Shown here: positions 6,371-13,745 of the stretch, piece by piece
Layout: the number at the start of each line of letters is the position of its first letter
How positions within the stretch are numbered: the first letter of the stretch is position 1
Origin: Candidatus Coprosoma intestinipullorum
GTDB taxonomy: Bacteria > Bacillota_I > Bacilli_A > RF39 > UBA660
Reading direction: 5' to 3'
Assembly: GCA_018713045.1 (NCBI GenBank)
Contig: DVFV01000103.1
Coordinates: forward strand, 1 to 32,094
DNA: 32,094 nt
Position numbers and translations under genes: made by a program
The notes under the pieces: generated by a model
Told to the model about the DNA's origin: nothing
The model's database searches: none
Seen by the model: only the letters and a program-made list of their open reading frames with translations

Positions 6371-7093
6371 ATGATAAAGAAGGGTTTGATAGGTGGCGCG
6401 GTTTTACTTTTAATTTTTTTGATATATTTGTCGACAATGGATAGGAAGGTTTATTATCTTGTTTTGGGAGATTCGCTGGCAACAAGTGAAGGTGCCGATG
6501 GATTGAAGGTTCGAGGTTATACGGATATTGTAGCTGAAAATCTAGAAAAAAGAGATGTTTTAGAAGAGTACATAAAAGGTTTTGCTGAAGATGGTATGAA
6601 GGTTCCTGATTTAATCGATGATATTGAGGATAACAGGGAGATAGAGGTTAATGGTAAGACGATAAGGATAAAAAATGCTTTAGTAAAAGCTGATTTGGTA
6701 ACTCTTTCAATAGGGGCGAATGATATTTTAGAGAAGTTAGATAGTGAATATATAAGTGATAATGATGTTTATAATTATATCGACGAGATGACTGATGATT
6801 TGGAGGAGCTTCTTAAACTTATTAGAGAGTATTCAAAGGAAGATATTATTATGGTTGGTTATTATAATCCTTTTAAAGATATAGATGTTCAAAAGTTTAT
6901 CGATTATTTAAATAAAAGATATAAAGAGGTTTCTAATGTTTATGATATTATTTATGTTGAGATAGATGATGTTTTTGAAAAGCATCCTGAGTATTTGCCT
7001 AATGAGAATAATATTCATCCGTCAAGTGAGGGTTATGAGGCGATAGCAGAACTTGTAATGAAGAAAGTTAATAAAAATTTATTTGAAACTTGA
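6371..7093 (+). CDS. Membrane-anchored SGNH/GDSL hydrolase
   Basis: The 240-aa protein has an N-terminal membrane anchor or uncleaved signal (residues 4-22) followed by an extracellular SGNH domain. Block I is LGDSLATSEG with nucleophile S35, block III is SIGANDIL (N117, D118), and block V is NNIHPSSEGY with H216. The usual Asp three residues before the His is Asn (N213). It probably deacylates a lipid, cell-wall or glycan ester outside the cell, in the manner of YpmR-type lipases/esterases; the substrate is unknown. The start has AAGGGGG nearby. It ends in TGA, one proof that TGA is a stop here. Confidence 0.85.
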   Translation: MIKKGLIGGAVLLLIFLIYLSTMDRKVYYLVLGDSLATSEGADGLKVRGYTDIVAENLEKRDVLEEYIKGFAEDGMKVPDLIDDIEDNREIEVNGKTIRIKNALVKADLVTLSIGANDILEKLDSEYISDNDVYNYIDEMTDDLEELLKLIREYSKEDIIMVGYYNPFKDIDVQKFIDYLNKRYKEVSNVYDIIYVEIDDVFEKHPEYLPNENNIHPSSEGYEAIAELVMKKVNKNLFET

Positions 7094-7118
7094 TTTTTAG
7101 ATAAATGTTTGTTACAAT
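7090..7118 (+). promoter_or_regulatory. Sigma-A promoter of rpmE
   Basis: TTGATT (7090-7095), a 17-bp spacer and TACAAT (7113-7118). The -35 overlaps the stop codon of the SGNH hydrolase gene. Confidence 0.75.
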
Positions 7119-7124
7119 ATGTTT

Positions 7125-7176
7125 GCTATTTAATTTCTATGGCTATTTTTAGTCATGGCGGAAGGAGAGAAGACGT
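7125..7176 (+). promoter_or_regulatory. rpmE leader with a small hairpin
   Basis: The transcribed leader has a 7-bp stem (ATGGCTA, 7139-7145, with TAGTCAT, 7150-7156, one G-U pair, T4 loop), followed by the ribosome binding site GGAGAG. L31 leaders of Firmicutes are known autoregulatory RNAs; whether this one belongs to that family needs a covariance search. Confidence 0.35.
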
Positions 7177-7389
7177 ATGAAAAAAGGTATTCATCCAGAA
7201 TATATGGAAACTAAAGTTACTTGTGGTTCTTGTGGTAATACTTTTACTGTAAGATCTAATAGACCAGAACTTGAAGTTGAAATTTGTAATCAATGTCATC
7301 CATATTATACAGGTAAACAAAGTACTGTTAAAAAGGATGGTCGTATTGATAAATTCAATAAGAAATATGGTCTTAACCAAGCTAAATAG
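7177..7389 (+). CDS. rpmE: 50S ribosomal protein L31, zinc-binding form
   Basis: The 70-aa bL31 starts MKKGIHPEY and has two CxxC pairs (C16/C19 and C37/C40), so it is the zinc-carrying 'C+' form. The standard length and the C-terminal KFNKKYG match the family. bL31 bridges the large-subunit central protuberance and the small-subunit head. It is monocistronic, with its own promoter and terminator. Confidence 0.97.
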   Translation: MKKGIHPEYMETKVTCGSCGNTFTVRSNRPELEVEICNQCHPYYTGKQSTVKKDGRIDKFNKKYGLNQAK

Positions 7390-7407
7390 TTTGGTTTTTT
7401 AATAAAT

Positions 7408-7440
7408 AAGAACACAATTTTTAAAGATTGTGTTCTTGTT
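7408..7440. terminator. Terminator of rpmE, overlapping the converging OrfA-like gene
   Basis: A perfect 11-bp stem (AAGAACACAAT, 7408-7418, with ATTGTGTTCTT, 7427-7437) is followed by GTTTT. The stem includes the last codons of the converging minus-strand gene, so it can act in both directions. Confidence 0.8.
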
Positions 7441-7702
7441 TTATCTGTTCAATATTAGCTTCGAGAATTGCTTTTTGAAATTCTAAGGCTTTAATAGATT
7501 TTTGGAGTTCACTTATACGCTTTTCAGGTGAGATGTATTCTCTATTGAAAACTTTATTATTTTTACGGTACGCAGTAATCCATTTCTCAAATGTTTTAAG
7601 GGGGATATCGAATTCTTTGGCGGTTTGAGAAGTTGATTTACCGTCTTTCATTACTCTTTCAACAGCTGTTTTTTTAAATTCTTTTTCATATGTACGAGGT
7701 AT
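7421..7702 (-). CDS. Orphan IS3 OrfA-like HTH protein with ATA start
   Basis: From the first ATG (7651) the protein has 76 residues, but homology clearly starts earlier. The in-frame codons from 7702 down read (I)PRTYEKEFKKTAVERV, the standard N-terminus of IS3 OrfA proteins (MxRxYxxEFKxxAV), with ATA where ATG is expected and GAAGG upstream. The full protein is 93 aa: a helix-turn-helix (about 20-50, SQTAKEFDIPLKTFEKWI) and a leucine-heptad coiled coil (about 62-90). No OrfB (DDE) gene follows and no inverted repeats are seen, so it is either an IS remnant with a mutated start codon or a solitary DNA-binding protein. An extended -10 promoter precedes it. Confidence 0.7.
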   Translation of the reverse strand: MPRTYEKEFKKTAVERVMKDGKSTSQTAKEFDIPLKTFEKWITAYRKNNKVFNREYISPEKRISELQKSIKALEFQKAILEANIEQIKQEHNL

Positions 7703-7724
7703 TTAAATCACATCCTTCGTTTAT

Positions 7725-7733
7725 ATTATATCA
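7725..7733 (-). promoter_or_regulatory. Extended -10 promoter of the OrfA-like gene
   Basis: On the minus strand this reads TGATATAAT, a TG-N-TATAAT extended -10. It lies about 20 bp before the start region. No clear -35 is seen. Confidence 0.5.
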
Positions 7734-7761
7734 TGGAAAATTGTTTTTCGGTAGTTAAATT

Positions 7762-9069
7762 TTAGTGGTTGATTTCATTTTTAATACAGAAAGTCGCATA
7801 TAGCGGAACAGATTTGATTTTGTTTTCAAGACCAAAGTTTTTGGTTGACAATCTAATACTATAATTTGGATTATATTTTTTTATATATTCGTTTAGACTT
7901 TTACTAGTGGTTCTTCTTCCAGATTTGATTTCTACAGGGATTATATTACCGTTTAATTTTATTAAGAAGTCTATTTCATAATTTTCAAATGTATAGTAAT
8001 ATAATTCTTTAAATGTTTGGATAAATTCACAAGCAATATAGTTTTCGGTTAAAACTCCTTTGTACATTTCATTTTTATCAAGAAGAATTTCTTCGTATTC
8101 TATGTTTGATAAGGTTCTGAGTAGCCCACAGTCGCTTAAATATATTTTAAATTTTTCGGTGTTTATGTAAGCTTTAAGTGGAGATTCTGGTTTTTCTACA
8201 AGATTGCATTTTAAAATCATATTACTGGCGAGAAGCCAATCTAAACTACTTTCATATCTTATTTTTCTGGCAGATTTATCGACAATACTATATTTAAATG
8301 TATTGTTTTCTCTTGCTAATTCTTTGGGAATTGCATTATATATTTTACTGTTTTTAATGCTTTCGGTGTTTTCGGTATATTTGTTCATATCGGCAAGGTA
8401 TGAAGTAATAATTTGTTCACCTAATTCAAAATTTACTTTTGATATATCACAATCTGAATTTAAATAATCTTTGATGATGGCTGGCATACCACCTAGAACC
8501 AAATATTTTTTGTATAAATCTAGAGCGTGGCTATGTATGCTGGCAATTAGTGGTTCGTTATTTTGATAGTGTTTTTCTATTTCTTTAATTAAATTTTCTT
8601 CTTGGCAGGCAATTAAAAATTCTTCAAATGACATTGGATATAAGTATTTAATGGTTACTTTCCCAACCGGAAAGGATGAGTGAAATCTATTTATTTTTAC
8701 ACCAAGTAATGATCCGGCACATACAATTTTATAGTTATCTTCGCTTTCACAAAAATATTTTAAAGAAGTTATGGCATTTTCATTTACTTGAATTTCATCT
8801 AGAAAAAGTAATGTGTTTTCAATATTAAAATTAATTTTTTTTAATATTTCAATTTTTTCTATTATTTCTTTAGGATTGAGCGTTTCGTTAAAGATGTCTG
8901 AAATTTCTTTTTCTTTTTCTAGATTAATATAAATATAGTTTTCAAAATTGTCTTTGGCAAATTTTTTTAATATATAAGTTTTACCTGTTTGTCTGGCGCC
9001 GATAAGCATTAGTGGCATTTTTGAGTTTTTTTTCCATATTATTAAATCTTTTTCAATTTTTCTGTACAT
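7762..9069 (-). CDS. AAA_14/DUF4143 ATPase
   Basis: The 435-aa protein has Walker A GARQTGKT (24-31), Walker B LLFLDEIQ (87-94), a sensor-like CAGSLLG (about 117-123) and then a winged-helix region. The C-terminus is a DUF4143 domain with a PD-(D/E)xK-like core, ENYEIDFLIKLNG followed by IPVEIKSG. Proteins with this architecture are abundant in gut and archaeal genomes, often variable between strains. Their function is not established; roles as STAND-like or defence ATPases are speculation. The start ATG follows AGAGGTGACCTTCT. Two identical palindromes lie upstream, suggesting tight transcriptional control. It is convergent with nothing and stands alone. Confidence 0.88.
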   Translation of the reverse strand: MYRKIEKDLIIWKKNSKMPLMLIGARQTGKTYILKKFAKDNFENYIYINLEKEKEISDIFNETLNPKEIIEKIEILKKINFNIENTLLFLDEIQVNENAITSLKYFCESEDNYKIVCAGSLLGVKINRFHSSFPVGKVTIKYLYPMSFEEFLIACQEENLIKEIEKHYQNNEPLIASIHSHALDLYKKYLVLGGMPAIIKDYLNSDCDISKVNFELGEQIITSYLADMNKYTENTESIKNSKIYNAIPKELARENNTFKYSIVDKSARKIRYESSLDWLLASNMILKCNLVEKPESPLKAYINTEKFKIYLSDCGLLRTLSNIEYEEILLDKNEMYKGVLTENYIACEFIQTFKELYYYTFENYEIDFLIKLNGNIIPVEIKSGRRTTSKSLNEYIKKYNPNYSIRLSTKNFGLENKIKSVPLYATFCIKNEINH

Positions 9070-9088
9070 AGAAGGTCACCTCTTTATC

Positions 9089-9097
9089 ATTGTATCA
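9089..9097 (-). promoter_or_regulatory. Extended -10 promoter of the DUF4143 ATPase gene
   Basis: The minus strand reads TGATACAAT (TG-N-TACAAT). The position of a -35 box with a 17-bp spacer (9112-9117) falls inside the first palindrome. Confidence 0.5.
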
Positions 9098-9103
9098 CAT
9101 TTT

Positions 9104-9118
9104 CGTACAAAATGTACG
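9104..9118. promoter_or_regulatory. Palindromic operator, copy 1
   Basis: CGTACA-AAA-TGTACG: perfect 6-bp arms and a 3-bp spacer. It overlaps the -35 region of the DUF4143 ATPase promoter. An identical copy lies 32 bp away, about three helical turns. Confidence 0.6.
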
Positions 9119-9135
9119 TTTTTAGCCGTTTTTTT

Positions 9136-9150
9136 CGTACAAAATGTACG
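9136..9150. promoter_or_regulatory. Palindromic operator, copy 2
   Basis: The same 15-bp sequence as at 9104-9118, on the same face of the helix (32-bp spacing). On the plus strand both copies are followed by T runs, so they also resemble weak terminators, but no plus-strand gene leads into them. Confidence 0.6.
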
Positions 9151-9171
9151 TTTTTTAACAAAAAAAACGAC

Positions 9172-10143
9172 TTAAGGTTTTTGAATTAAAAAGTCGATTA
9201 ATGTTTTTGGATTTTTTCCATTATAAATTATGTCGTTTATTAAATCGATAATTGGCATTTCGACAGCTTTATTGTCGACTAATTTACGAACAGATTTTAA
9301 TGTATATAGTCCTTCAACGGTTGTATTTTTGATGTATTCGTCGATTTCTTTTTGGCTTGCACCTTCACCGATTAATTTACCAAATGAGAAGTTGCGGCTT
9401 TTGGTACTGGTGGCTGTTAGTAATAAATCACCGAATCCGGCAAATGAGTAGACGGTTGAACCGTTGCCACCTAGGCCTTTAATTAACTCTTTGATGTCGT
9501 GAAGAGATTCTGTTATGAGCATAGCAATGGTCGATTCTGGAAGGCCAAGACCACTTAGGATTCCTGAGGCAATAGCGATAACGTTTTTAATGGCTCCGCA
9601 GACTTCAGTTCCAACGATATCATATGATTTACGTAGTTTGAAGTGATCGTTTGCAAAAGCTTTATAAACGGTATCGATAGCTTTTTTATTTTGACCAGCA
9701 AGGGTTAGGCCGACAGGAACTTTATTTGCAACGTCAATGGCAAAAGAAGGTCCGGACATAATGGCTATTTCATCGGTATTTAAATATTTTTTGATAACAT
9801 CGTAGACGAATAGACAGGTGTCTTGTTCGATACCTTTAGAGATGGCACAGATTGGAGTTCCATCATAGTATTCTTGCATCTGTTTTGTGACTTCATCGAC
9901 CGCACCAGTAGGGGTGGCGATGACAATTAAATCTTTATTTGTAATTGCTTCTTTTAAATCTGTAGTAAATTTAAAACTTTCGGATAGTTTTATTCCTTTT
10001 AATCTTGGACTTTCATGGTTTGTTTGAAGGTAGTCTATTTCATCTTTGAAAGCAGACCAAATTGTTACTTCGTTTTTGTTTTCTTCTAAAACAGTAGAAA
10101 GGGCAGTTCCATAGGCACCCGCACCTAAAACAGTTATTTTCAT
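9172..10143 (-). CDS. gpsA: NAD(P)H-dependent glycerol-3-phosphate dehydrogenase
   Basis: GpsA reduces dihydroxyacetone phosphate to sn-glycerol 3-phosphate, the backbone for phospholipids. From ATG 10143 the protein is 323 aa, the normal length, starting MKITVLGAGAYGTAL, the Rossmann GxGxxGxA motif at the extreme N-terminus. Other signatures are the catalytic-lysine regions (ISKGIEQ, and GAIKNVIAIASG), MSGPSFA and GNGSTVYSFAGFGDL. A longer frame reaches 10185, but its extra 14 residues are hydrophobic, unconserved and overlap the promoter, while GGTGAT sits 5 bp before 10143. It is divergent from the phasin-like/ubiB pair. Confidence 0.97.
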   Translation of the reverse strand: MKITVLGAGAYGTALSTVLEENKNEVTIWSAFKDEIDYLQTNHESPRLKGIKLSESFKFTTDLKEAITNKDLIVIATPTGAVDEVTKQMQEYYDGTPICAISKGIEQDTCLFVYDVIKKYLNTDEIAIMSGPSFAIDVANKVPVGLTLAGQNKKAIDTVYKAFANDHFKLRKSYDIVGTEVCGAIKNVIAIASGILSGLGLPESTIAMLITESLHDIKELIKGLGGNGSTVYSFAGFGDLLLTATSTKSRNFSFGKLIGEGASQKEIDEYIKNTTVEGLYTLKSVRKLVDNKAVEMPIIDLINDIIYNGKNPKTLIDFLIQKP

Positions 10144-10159
10144 TTTTATCACCATTATA

Positions 10160-10188
10160 ATTATAACATGTATAGTCTTAAACATAAA
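10160..10188 (-). promoter_or_regulatory. Sigma-A promoter of gpsA
   Basis: On the minus strand: TTTATG (-35, 10183-10188), a 17-bp spacer and TATAAT (10160-10165) with an extended TGT. Confidence 0.65.
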
Positions 10189-10211
10189 GTTTTTTTGAAT
10201 TCGATTTTATA

Positions 10212-10220
10212 TGGTATAAT
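10212..10220 (+). promoter_or_regulatory. Extended -10 promoter of the phasin-like/ubiB operon
   Basis: TGGTATAAT, a TG-N-TATAAT extended -10, with a poor -35 (TTTTTG, 10192-10197). It is divergent from the gpsA promoter. Confidence 0.6.
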
Positions 10221-10243
10221 GATTATAGGAAGGTGATTCATTT

Positions 10244-10561
10244 ATGAAAGAAACTTTAGAAAATGTGATGCTTATGGGACTTGGAGCTTTGGCTATGACA
10301 AGTGAGCGAGCTTCAGAGTTAAAAGAAGAACTTTTAAAAAAAGGGGAAGAGGCTTATAAGAGTGGTAAGGCTTTAAACGAAGAGCTTAAACATAATATAA
10401 GTGAAAAGATTAAGGAAAACGTGACGGTTGTCGTCGAGAGTCCGGAAATGACTAAGGAAGATTTAGCTAAAGAAATTGAGAAACTTAGCGATGAAGATAA
10501 GAAAGAAATGCTTAACTTGCTCAAAAAGAGCAAAAAGGATGTAAAGACAAAAAATGAGTAG
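10244..10561 (+). CDS. Phasin-like coiled-coil protein, partner of the UbiB-family kinase
   Basis: The 105-aa protein has an N-terminal apolar helix (LENVMLMGLGALAMTSERA) and a charged coiled-coil remainder (SELKEELLKKGEEAYKSG). This is the profile of small phasin-family or PHA-regulator-like proteins that sit directly before AarF/UbiB genes in Firmicutes. It is not a proof of polyhydroxyalkanoate synthesis: no PHA synthase gene is present here. The ribosome binding site is GGAAGGTGAT. Its end overlaps the ubiB-like gene by 8 bp, implying translational coupling and a joint role, perhaps membrane or lipid association. Confidence 0.6.
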   Translation: MKETLENVMLMGLGALAMTSERASELKEELLKKGEEAYKSGKALNEELKHNISEKIKENVTVVVESPEMTKEDLAKEIEKLSDEDKKEMLNLLKKSKKDVKTKNE

Positions 10562-12119
10562 TGGGAAAGATAGATTATTTGAAATAATAAACACGATTAG
10601 AAAATATGACCTTATAAAAAATATGTCGGCAGAGAGGCTTAGACTGGCAATAGAAGAGCTTGGGCCGACTTTTATTAAACTCGGTCAAATTTTATCTTAC
10701 CGTGATGATGTAATTCCAAAAGAATATTGTGAGGAACTTAGTCATTTGCGCAACCAAGTAAAACCGATGGAATTTGAAAAGGTAATGGAAATTTTGGATG
10801 GCGAATATAAAGGACAAACCAAAGATATTTTTCAAGAAATAGATGAAGTGCCAATAGGTTCAGCTTCTATTGCTCAGGTTCACCGGGCAAAGCTTATGGA
10901 CGGAACGGATGTCGTAATAAAGGTTCAAAGAGAACATATTTACGAGAGAATGGAAACGGATGTCAATTTAATTAAAAAGATTATAAAAACATTTAGGATT
11001 CAAAAGATATTTAATTCGGTGTTTGATTTTGATTCAATTATCGACGAGATGTTTGCATCAGCTAAAGAGGAGATGAATTTCTTAATCGAGGCTGAACATA
11101 CAGAGCGTTTCCATAAGTATAATAAGGATGTCGTTTATATAAAGTCACCTAAAGTTTATAATGATTATACGACAAGCAAGGTTTTAGTGATGGAATATAT
11201 GGATGGGGTTTTAATCGATGATTTCGAAAAATTAAAAGAGCTTGGGTATAATATGGATGAGATTGGCGAGAAGCTTGGGGCAAATTATATTAAACAGGCG
11301 ATAGATGATGGTTATTTTCATGCCGATCCGCATACGGATAATTTAAAGATAAACGATGGCAAAATAGTTTATATGGATTTTGGCATGATGGGTGTTTTGT
11401 CTAAACGAGATAGGACGCTTTTAAGTAAATGTATTTTGGCAATTGTTCGCGATGATATAGATGAGGTTGAACATATTTTGCTGACGCTTGGAACGGCAAG
11501 GGGTCAGGTCGATCATATGGGGCTTAAAAGCGATATAAAAACGGTTTTGGATAAGAATAAAACTCAAGATGTTTTAGATATCGATGTCAAGGACTTTACA
11601 AATGACCTTCTATCTATGTTATCTAAGAATAATGTTACTATGCCTAAAGATATTACAATGCTCATTCGAGGAATAATAGTTATGGAGGGAGTTCTTCGAA
11701 AGATAAGTCCAAGGATAAATTTAATAAGTTTACTTGAAACGCATGTAAAACCAAGTGAAGTTTTGTCTAAGGAAGATATTGGTAAATTTACGCGCAAGGG
11801 AATAGAAAGTGGTACGAGTTTAGTTTATATTCCAAACGAGCTTTTAACATTTTTAAAAGGTGTTAATAGTGGGGAACTTAGGTTTAATATCGAGCTTAAT
11901 GATTCAAAACATCAAATTAGAAATATCGAACAACTTGTTCATTTAGTGATGATTACAATTTTAGATGTGGCTTATATTTTAGGAACGAGTTTGATAGTTA
12001 TGCAGAATCACGATGATTTACCATTTATTTTCTATATTTATTTGATTATGGGTGGTATTTGTACAATTTGGATATTCTATAAATTATTTATGAGTAAGTT
12101 AAAAAATAGGAGAGGTTAG
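10554..12119 (+). CDS. AarF/ABC1/UbiB-family atypical kinase
   Basis: The 521-aa protein has the family's KxGQ motif (KLGQ, 42-45), the Ala-rich nucleotide loop GSASIAQVH (102-110), the catalytic-lysine strand VVIKVQR (K123), HADPHTDN (catalytic Asp 258) and the DFG triplet (275-277). Two hydrophobic segments at the C-terminus (about 460-515) anchor it in the membrane. UbiB/ADCK kinases support isoprenoid quinone synthesis or lipid handling. No quinone genes are nearby, so the target is open. It is coupled to the preceding phasin-like gene and followed after 2 bp by an anchored unknown protein. Confidence 0.9.
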   Translation: MSSGKDRLFEIINTIRKYDLIKNMSAERLRLAIEELGPTFIKLGQILSYRDDVIPKEYCEELSHLRNQVKPMEFEKVMEILDGEYKGQTKDIFQEIDEVPIGSASIAQVHRAKLMDGTDVVIKVQREHIYERMETDVNLIKKIIKTFRIQKIFNSVFDFDSIIDEMFASAKEEMNFLIEAEHTERFHKYNKDVVYIKSPKVYNDYTTSKVLVMEYMDGVLIDDFEKLKELGYNMDEIGEKLGANYIKQAIDDGYFHADPHTDNLKINDGKIVYMDFGMMGVLSKRDRTLLSKCILAIVRDDIDEVEHILLTLGTARGQVDHMGLKSDIKTVLDKNKTQDVLDIDVKDFTNDLLSMLSKNNVTMPKDITMLIRGIIVMEGVLRKISPRINLISLLETHVKPSEVLSKEDIGKFTRKGIESGTSLVYIPNELLTFLKGVNSGELRFNIELNDSKHQIRNIEQLVHLVMITILDVAYILGTSLIVMQNHDDLPFIFYIYLIMGGICTIWIFYKLFMSKLKNRRG

Positions 12120-12121
12120 AG

Positions 12122-12829
12122 ATGAAAAAGTTTAAGTGGTTAGTTTTGGGCATGTTGCTGGTTGTATTTTGTGTGGGGTGCTACATAATATATGAAAACA
12201 ATACTAAAAATGCTTCTTCAAAGGATGATACTTTAGATAATTTGAATAATGTGGCTTTGGAGCTTCAGAGTTTTGTTTCGGATAACAGTTTAGATTCATT
12301 AGATCTTTACGGAATGGATAATTTAGATAGGGTAGCCATTAATTATTATTGTTTTAAAGAAGATAAGTGTGACACTGTCAGCAAGGGTGAGGTGGATGAG
12401 TATTTAAACAAGGTTTTTAAAAGAACATTTAAACACACTGATATATTGTGCAGGGTCGACGATGAAGTTTTATATAAATTCGATGGGGAGAATTTTATTT
12501 ATAATGAGGATCATCCAGGTCATGATGGTGATAATGCGACGTCTATTTATTCAAAGGTTTATTCCATTTCTCAAATTGGAGATAAATATGTGCTTGTTTT
12601 AAACAAAATTTATTATTCACCACTTTCAAGTGATTATATTACGACAGATCCACAGAATAATAATAAGCTTTTTGAGGATTCTTTGTTTGGCGATGAGGCT
12701 TCAAATGAGGAGATAATAGATTATTATAGTGAGCATTATGATGAGTTTAAGAATAAAGGAAATAAATATAAGTATACGTTCGAAAAAAGCAGAGATAGTT
12801 TTTATTTAAAAGATTATAAAGTGATATAG
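12122..12829 (+). CDS. Anchored extracytoplasmic protein of unknown function
   Basis: The 235-aa protein has a single N-terminal hydrophobic segment (residues 6-25, KWLVLGMLLVVFCVGCYIIY), either a membrane anchor or a poor lipobox around the second Cys. The outer part is acidic and rich in Asp, Asn and Tyr, with no family I recognise. A CxxxxxC-like pair (YCFKEDKC) occurs at about 77-84. It starts 2 bp after the ubiB-like gene, with GGAGAGG inside that gene's end, so it is the third gene of the operon. A terminator follows at once. Confidence 0.65.
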   Translation: MKKFKWLVLGMLLVVFCVGCYIIYENNTKNASSKDDTLDNLNNVALELQSFVSDNSLDSLDLYGMDNLDRVAINYYCFKEDKCDTVSKGEVDEYLNKVFKRTFKHTDILCRVDDEVLYKFDGENFIYNEDHPGHDGDNATSIYSKVYSISQIGDKYVLVLNKIYYSPLSSDYITTDPQNNNKLFEDSLFGDEASNEEIIDYYSEHYDEFKNKGNKYKYTFEKSRDSFYLKDYKVI

Positions 12830-12849
12830 ACTCTTATTTGAGTCTTTTT
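12828..12849 (+). terminator. Terminator of the ubiB operon
   Basis: AGACTC (12828-12833) pairs with GAGTCT (12840-12845), with a 6-nt loop and a T run to 12849. The stem starts at the stop codon. Confidence 0.7.
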
Positions 12850-12858
12850 CTTTTGAGT

Positions 12859-12886
12859 TTGACAAATTAAAATGATTGTTTATAAT
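12859..12886 (+). promoter_or_regulatory. Consensus sigma-A promoter
   Basis: TTGACA (12859-12864), a 16-bp spacer and TATAAT (12881-12886), both boxes perfect. It drives the gene starting at 12916. Confidence 0.85.
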
Positions 12887-12915
12887 ACTACGTATGTGAA
12901 ATGGAGGAAGAGATT

Positions 12916-13434
12916 ATGGCATATTTTTTAGATAAACTATTTATCCATAAAAAAACTTACGATAAGGATTTTGGTTTTACCGAAAAAGATAGAGGATATG
13001 TTCTTTTACTTAACGATGAGGATTTAACTTTAGATGATTTGGAAGTTTTAAAAAAATTTGCTCTTGATAAAAATTACAATATCATTTCTATCGAGGAATC
13101 ACTAGCTAAACTAAAAAAAGACAGAAATCATTTTGATCCTGAGGATTCGATGATTGCAGATTTGATTATGGATAGGTCAATTAATCAAAAACTTATCGAA
13201 ATGGTTAAGTGTAGAATAGCTGGTTATAATGAACCTTGTTCTTTAGATGAAATCGAATATAGTACTGAGAAGATTACAGAAATTAACAATAAGCTTGTTG
13301 ACGGTTTTAACCGTGGTTTGGTTATGGATACGTACGGTTTAATTCGGGAAAGAGATAACGAGGTTTGTTTAATTGGAGAGGTTAAATATGGTGTTGGTTC
13401 TAAGAAAAATAGAAAAGAAAAAATTAAAAAGTAG
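12916..13434 (+). CDS. Protein of unknown function
   Basis: An upstream in-frame ATG (12901) is not preceded by a ribosome binding site. Its own first codons supply the GGAGGAAGAG that serves the ATG at 12916, so the 172-aa form starting MAYFLDKLF is preferred. The protein is charged and probably soluble: a beta/alpha N-terminal half (YVLLLNDEDLTLDDLEVLKKF), a helical middle and a Lys-rich tail. I do not recognise a family. It has a strong private promoter and terminator, so it is a single-gene unit and probably well expressed. Confidence 0.65.
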   Translation: MAYFLDKLFIHKKTYDKDFGFTEKDRGYVLLLNDEDLTLDDLEVLKKFALDKNYNIISIEESLAKLKKDRNHFDPEDSMIADLIMDRSINQKLIEMVKCRIAGYNEPCSLDEIEYSTEKITEINNKLVDGFNRGLVMDTYGLIRERDNEVCLIGEVKYGVGSKKNRKEKIKK

Positions 13435-13439
13435 ATAAG

Positions 13440-13469
13440 AAAGTAGATTATGTTGATTTACTTTTTTTT
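13440..13469 (+). terminator. Terminator after the unknown gene
   Basis: AAAGTAGAT (13440-13448) pairs with ATTTACTTT (13456-13464) over 9 bp with one G-U pair, followed by an 8-T run. Confidence 0.75.
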
Positions 13470-13498
13470 ATTAATACAGTATTGCTTATTGAGTAAAT

Positions 13499-13526
13499 TT
13501 GATATCTTTTGAAATTTTTGTATAAT
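13499..13526 (+). promoter_or_regulatory. Sigma-A promoter with no clear gene
   Basis: TTGATA (13499-13504), a 16-bp spacer and TATAAT (13521-13526). The next intact gene starts 220 bp downstream and has its own -10. Confidence 0.65.
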
Positions 13527-13717
13527 ACCACGTAATTTATTGGATCGGTTGAAATGTAAAAATTAAGAATCGTTTGTTAAATATATATTAAGGAGGATTT
13601 TATAAACAAGATATTATGATATTTTATTATGGTGACGCAGGTTTATATGATGGAATTTCTAAAAGTTTACAGACGCAGATTTAATGGTATGCTTTTTTTA
13701 AATTAAAACAGTAGTTA
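13527..13717 (+). other. Transcribed intergenic stretch with a stranded ribosome binding site
   Basis: The gap between genes is about 311 bp. After the promoter comes a perfect AAGGAGG (13590-13596). At the right distance is ATA (13602-13604), not ATG, opening only ATA-AAC-AAG-ATA-TTA-TGA. The next ATG (13616) opens a 22-codon frame ending at 13684, too far from the ribosome binding site. Two imperfect copies of GACGCAG(G/A)TTTA occur at 13633-13644 and 13672-13683. It could be a decayed small gene or a leader RNA. Confidence 0.4.
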
Positions 13718-13726
13718 TGTTATAAT
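13718..13726 (+). promoter_or_regulatory. Extended -10 promoter of the alpha/beta hydrolase gene
   Basis: TGTTATAAT, 20 bp before the start codon, with AT-rich DNA at the -35 position. Confidence 0.5.
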
Positions 13727-13745
13727 TGTTATAGGAGGAGACAAA

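Noticed and set aside
9104-9150. The twin palindromes as plus-strand terminators
   Set aside because: Stems are only 6 bp and no plus-strand gene leads into them; position at the promoter and helical spacing favour operators.
10144-10185. Longer gpsA start giving 14 extra residues
   Set aside because: It would place the -10 box inside the gene; the Rossmann motif and a good ribosome binding site fix the start at 10143.
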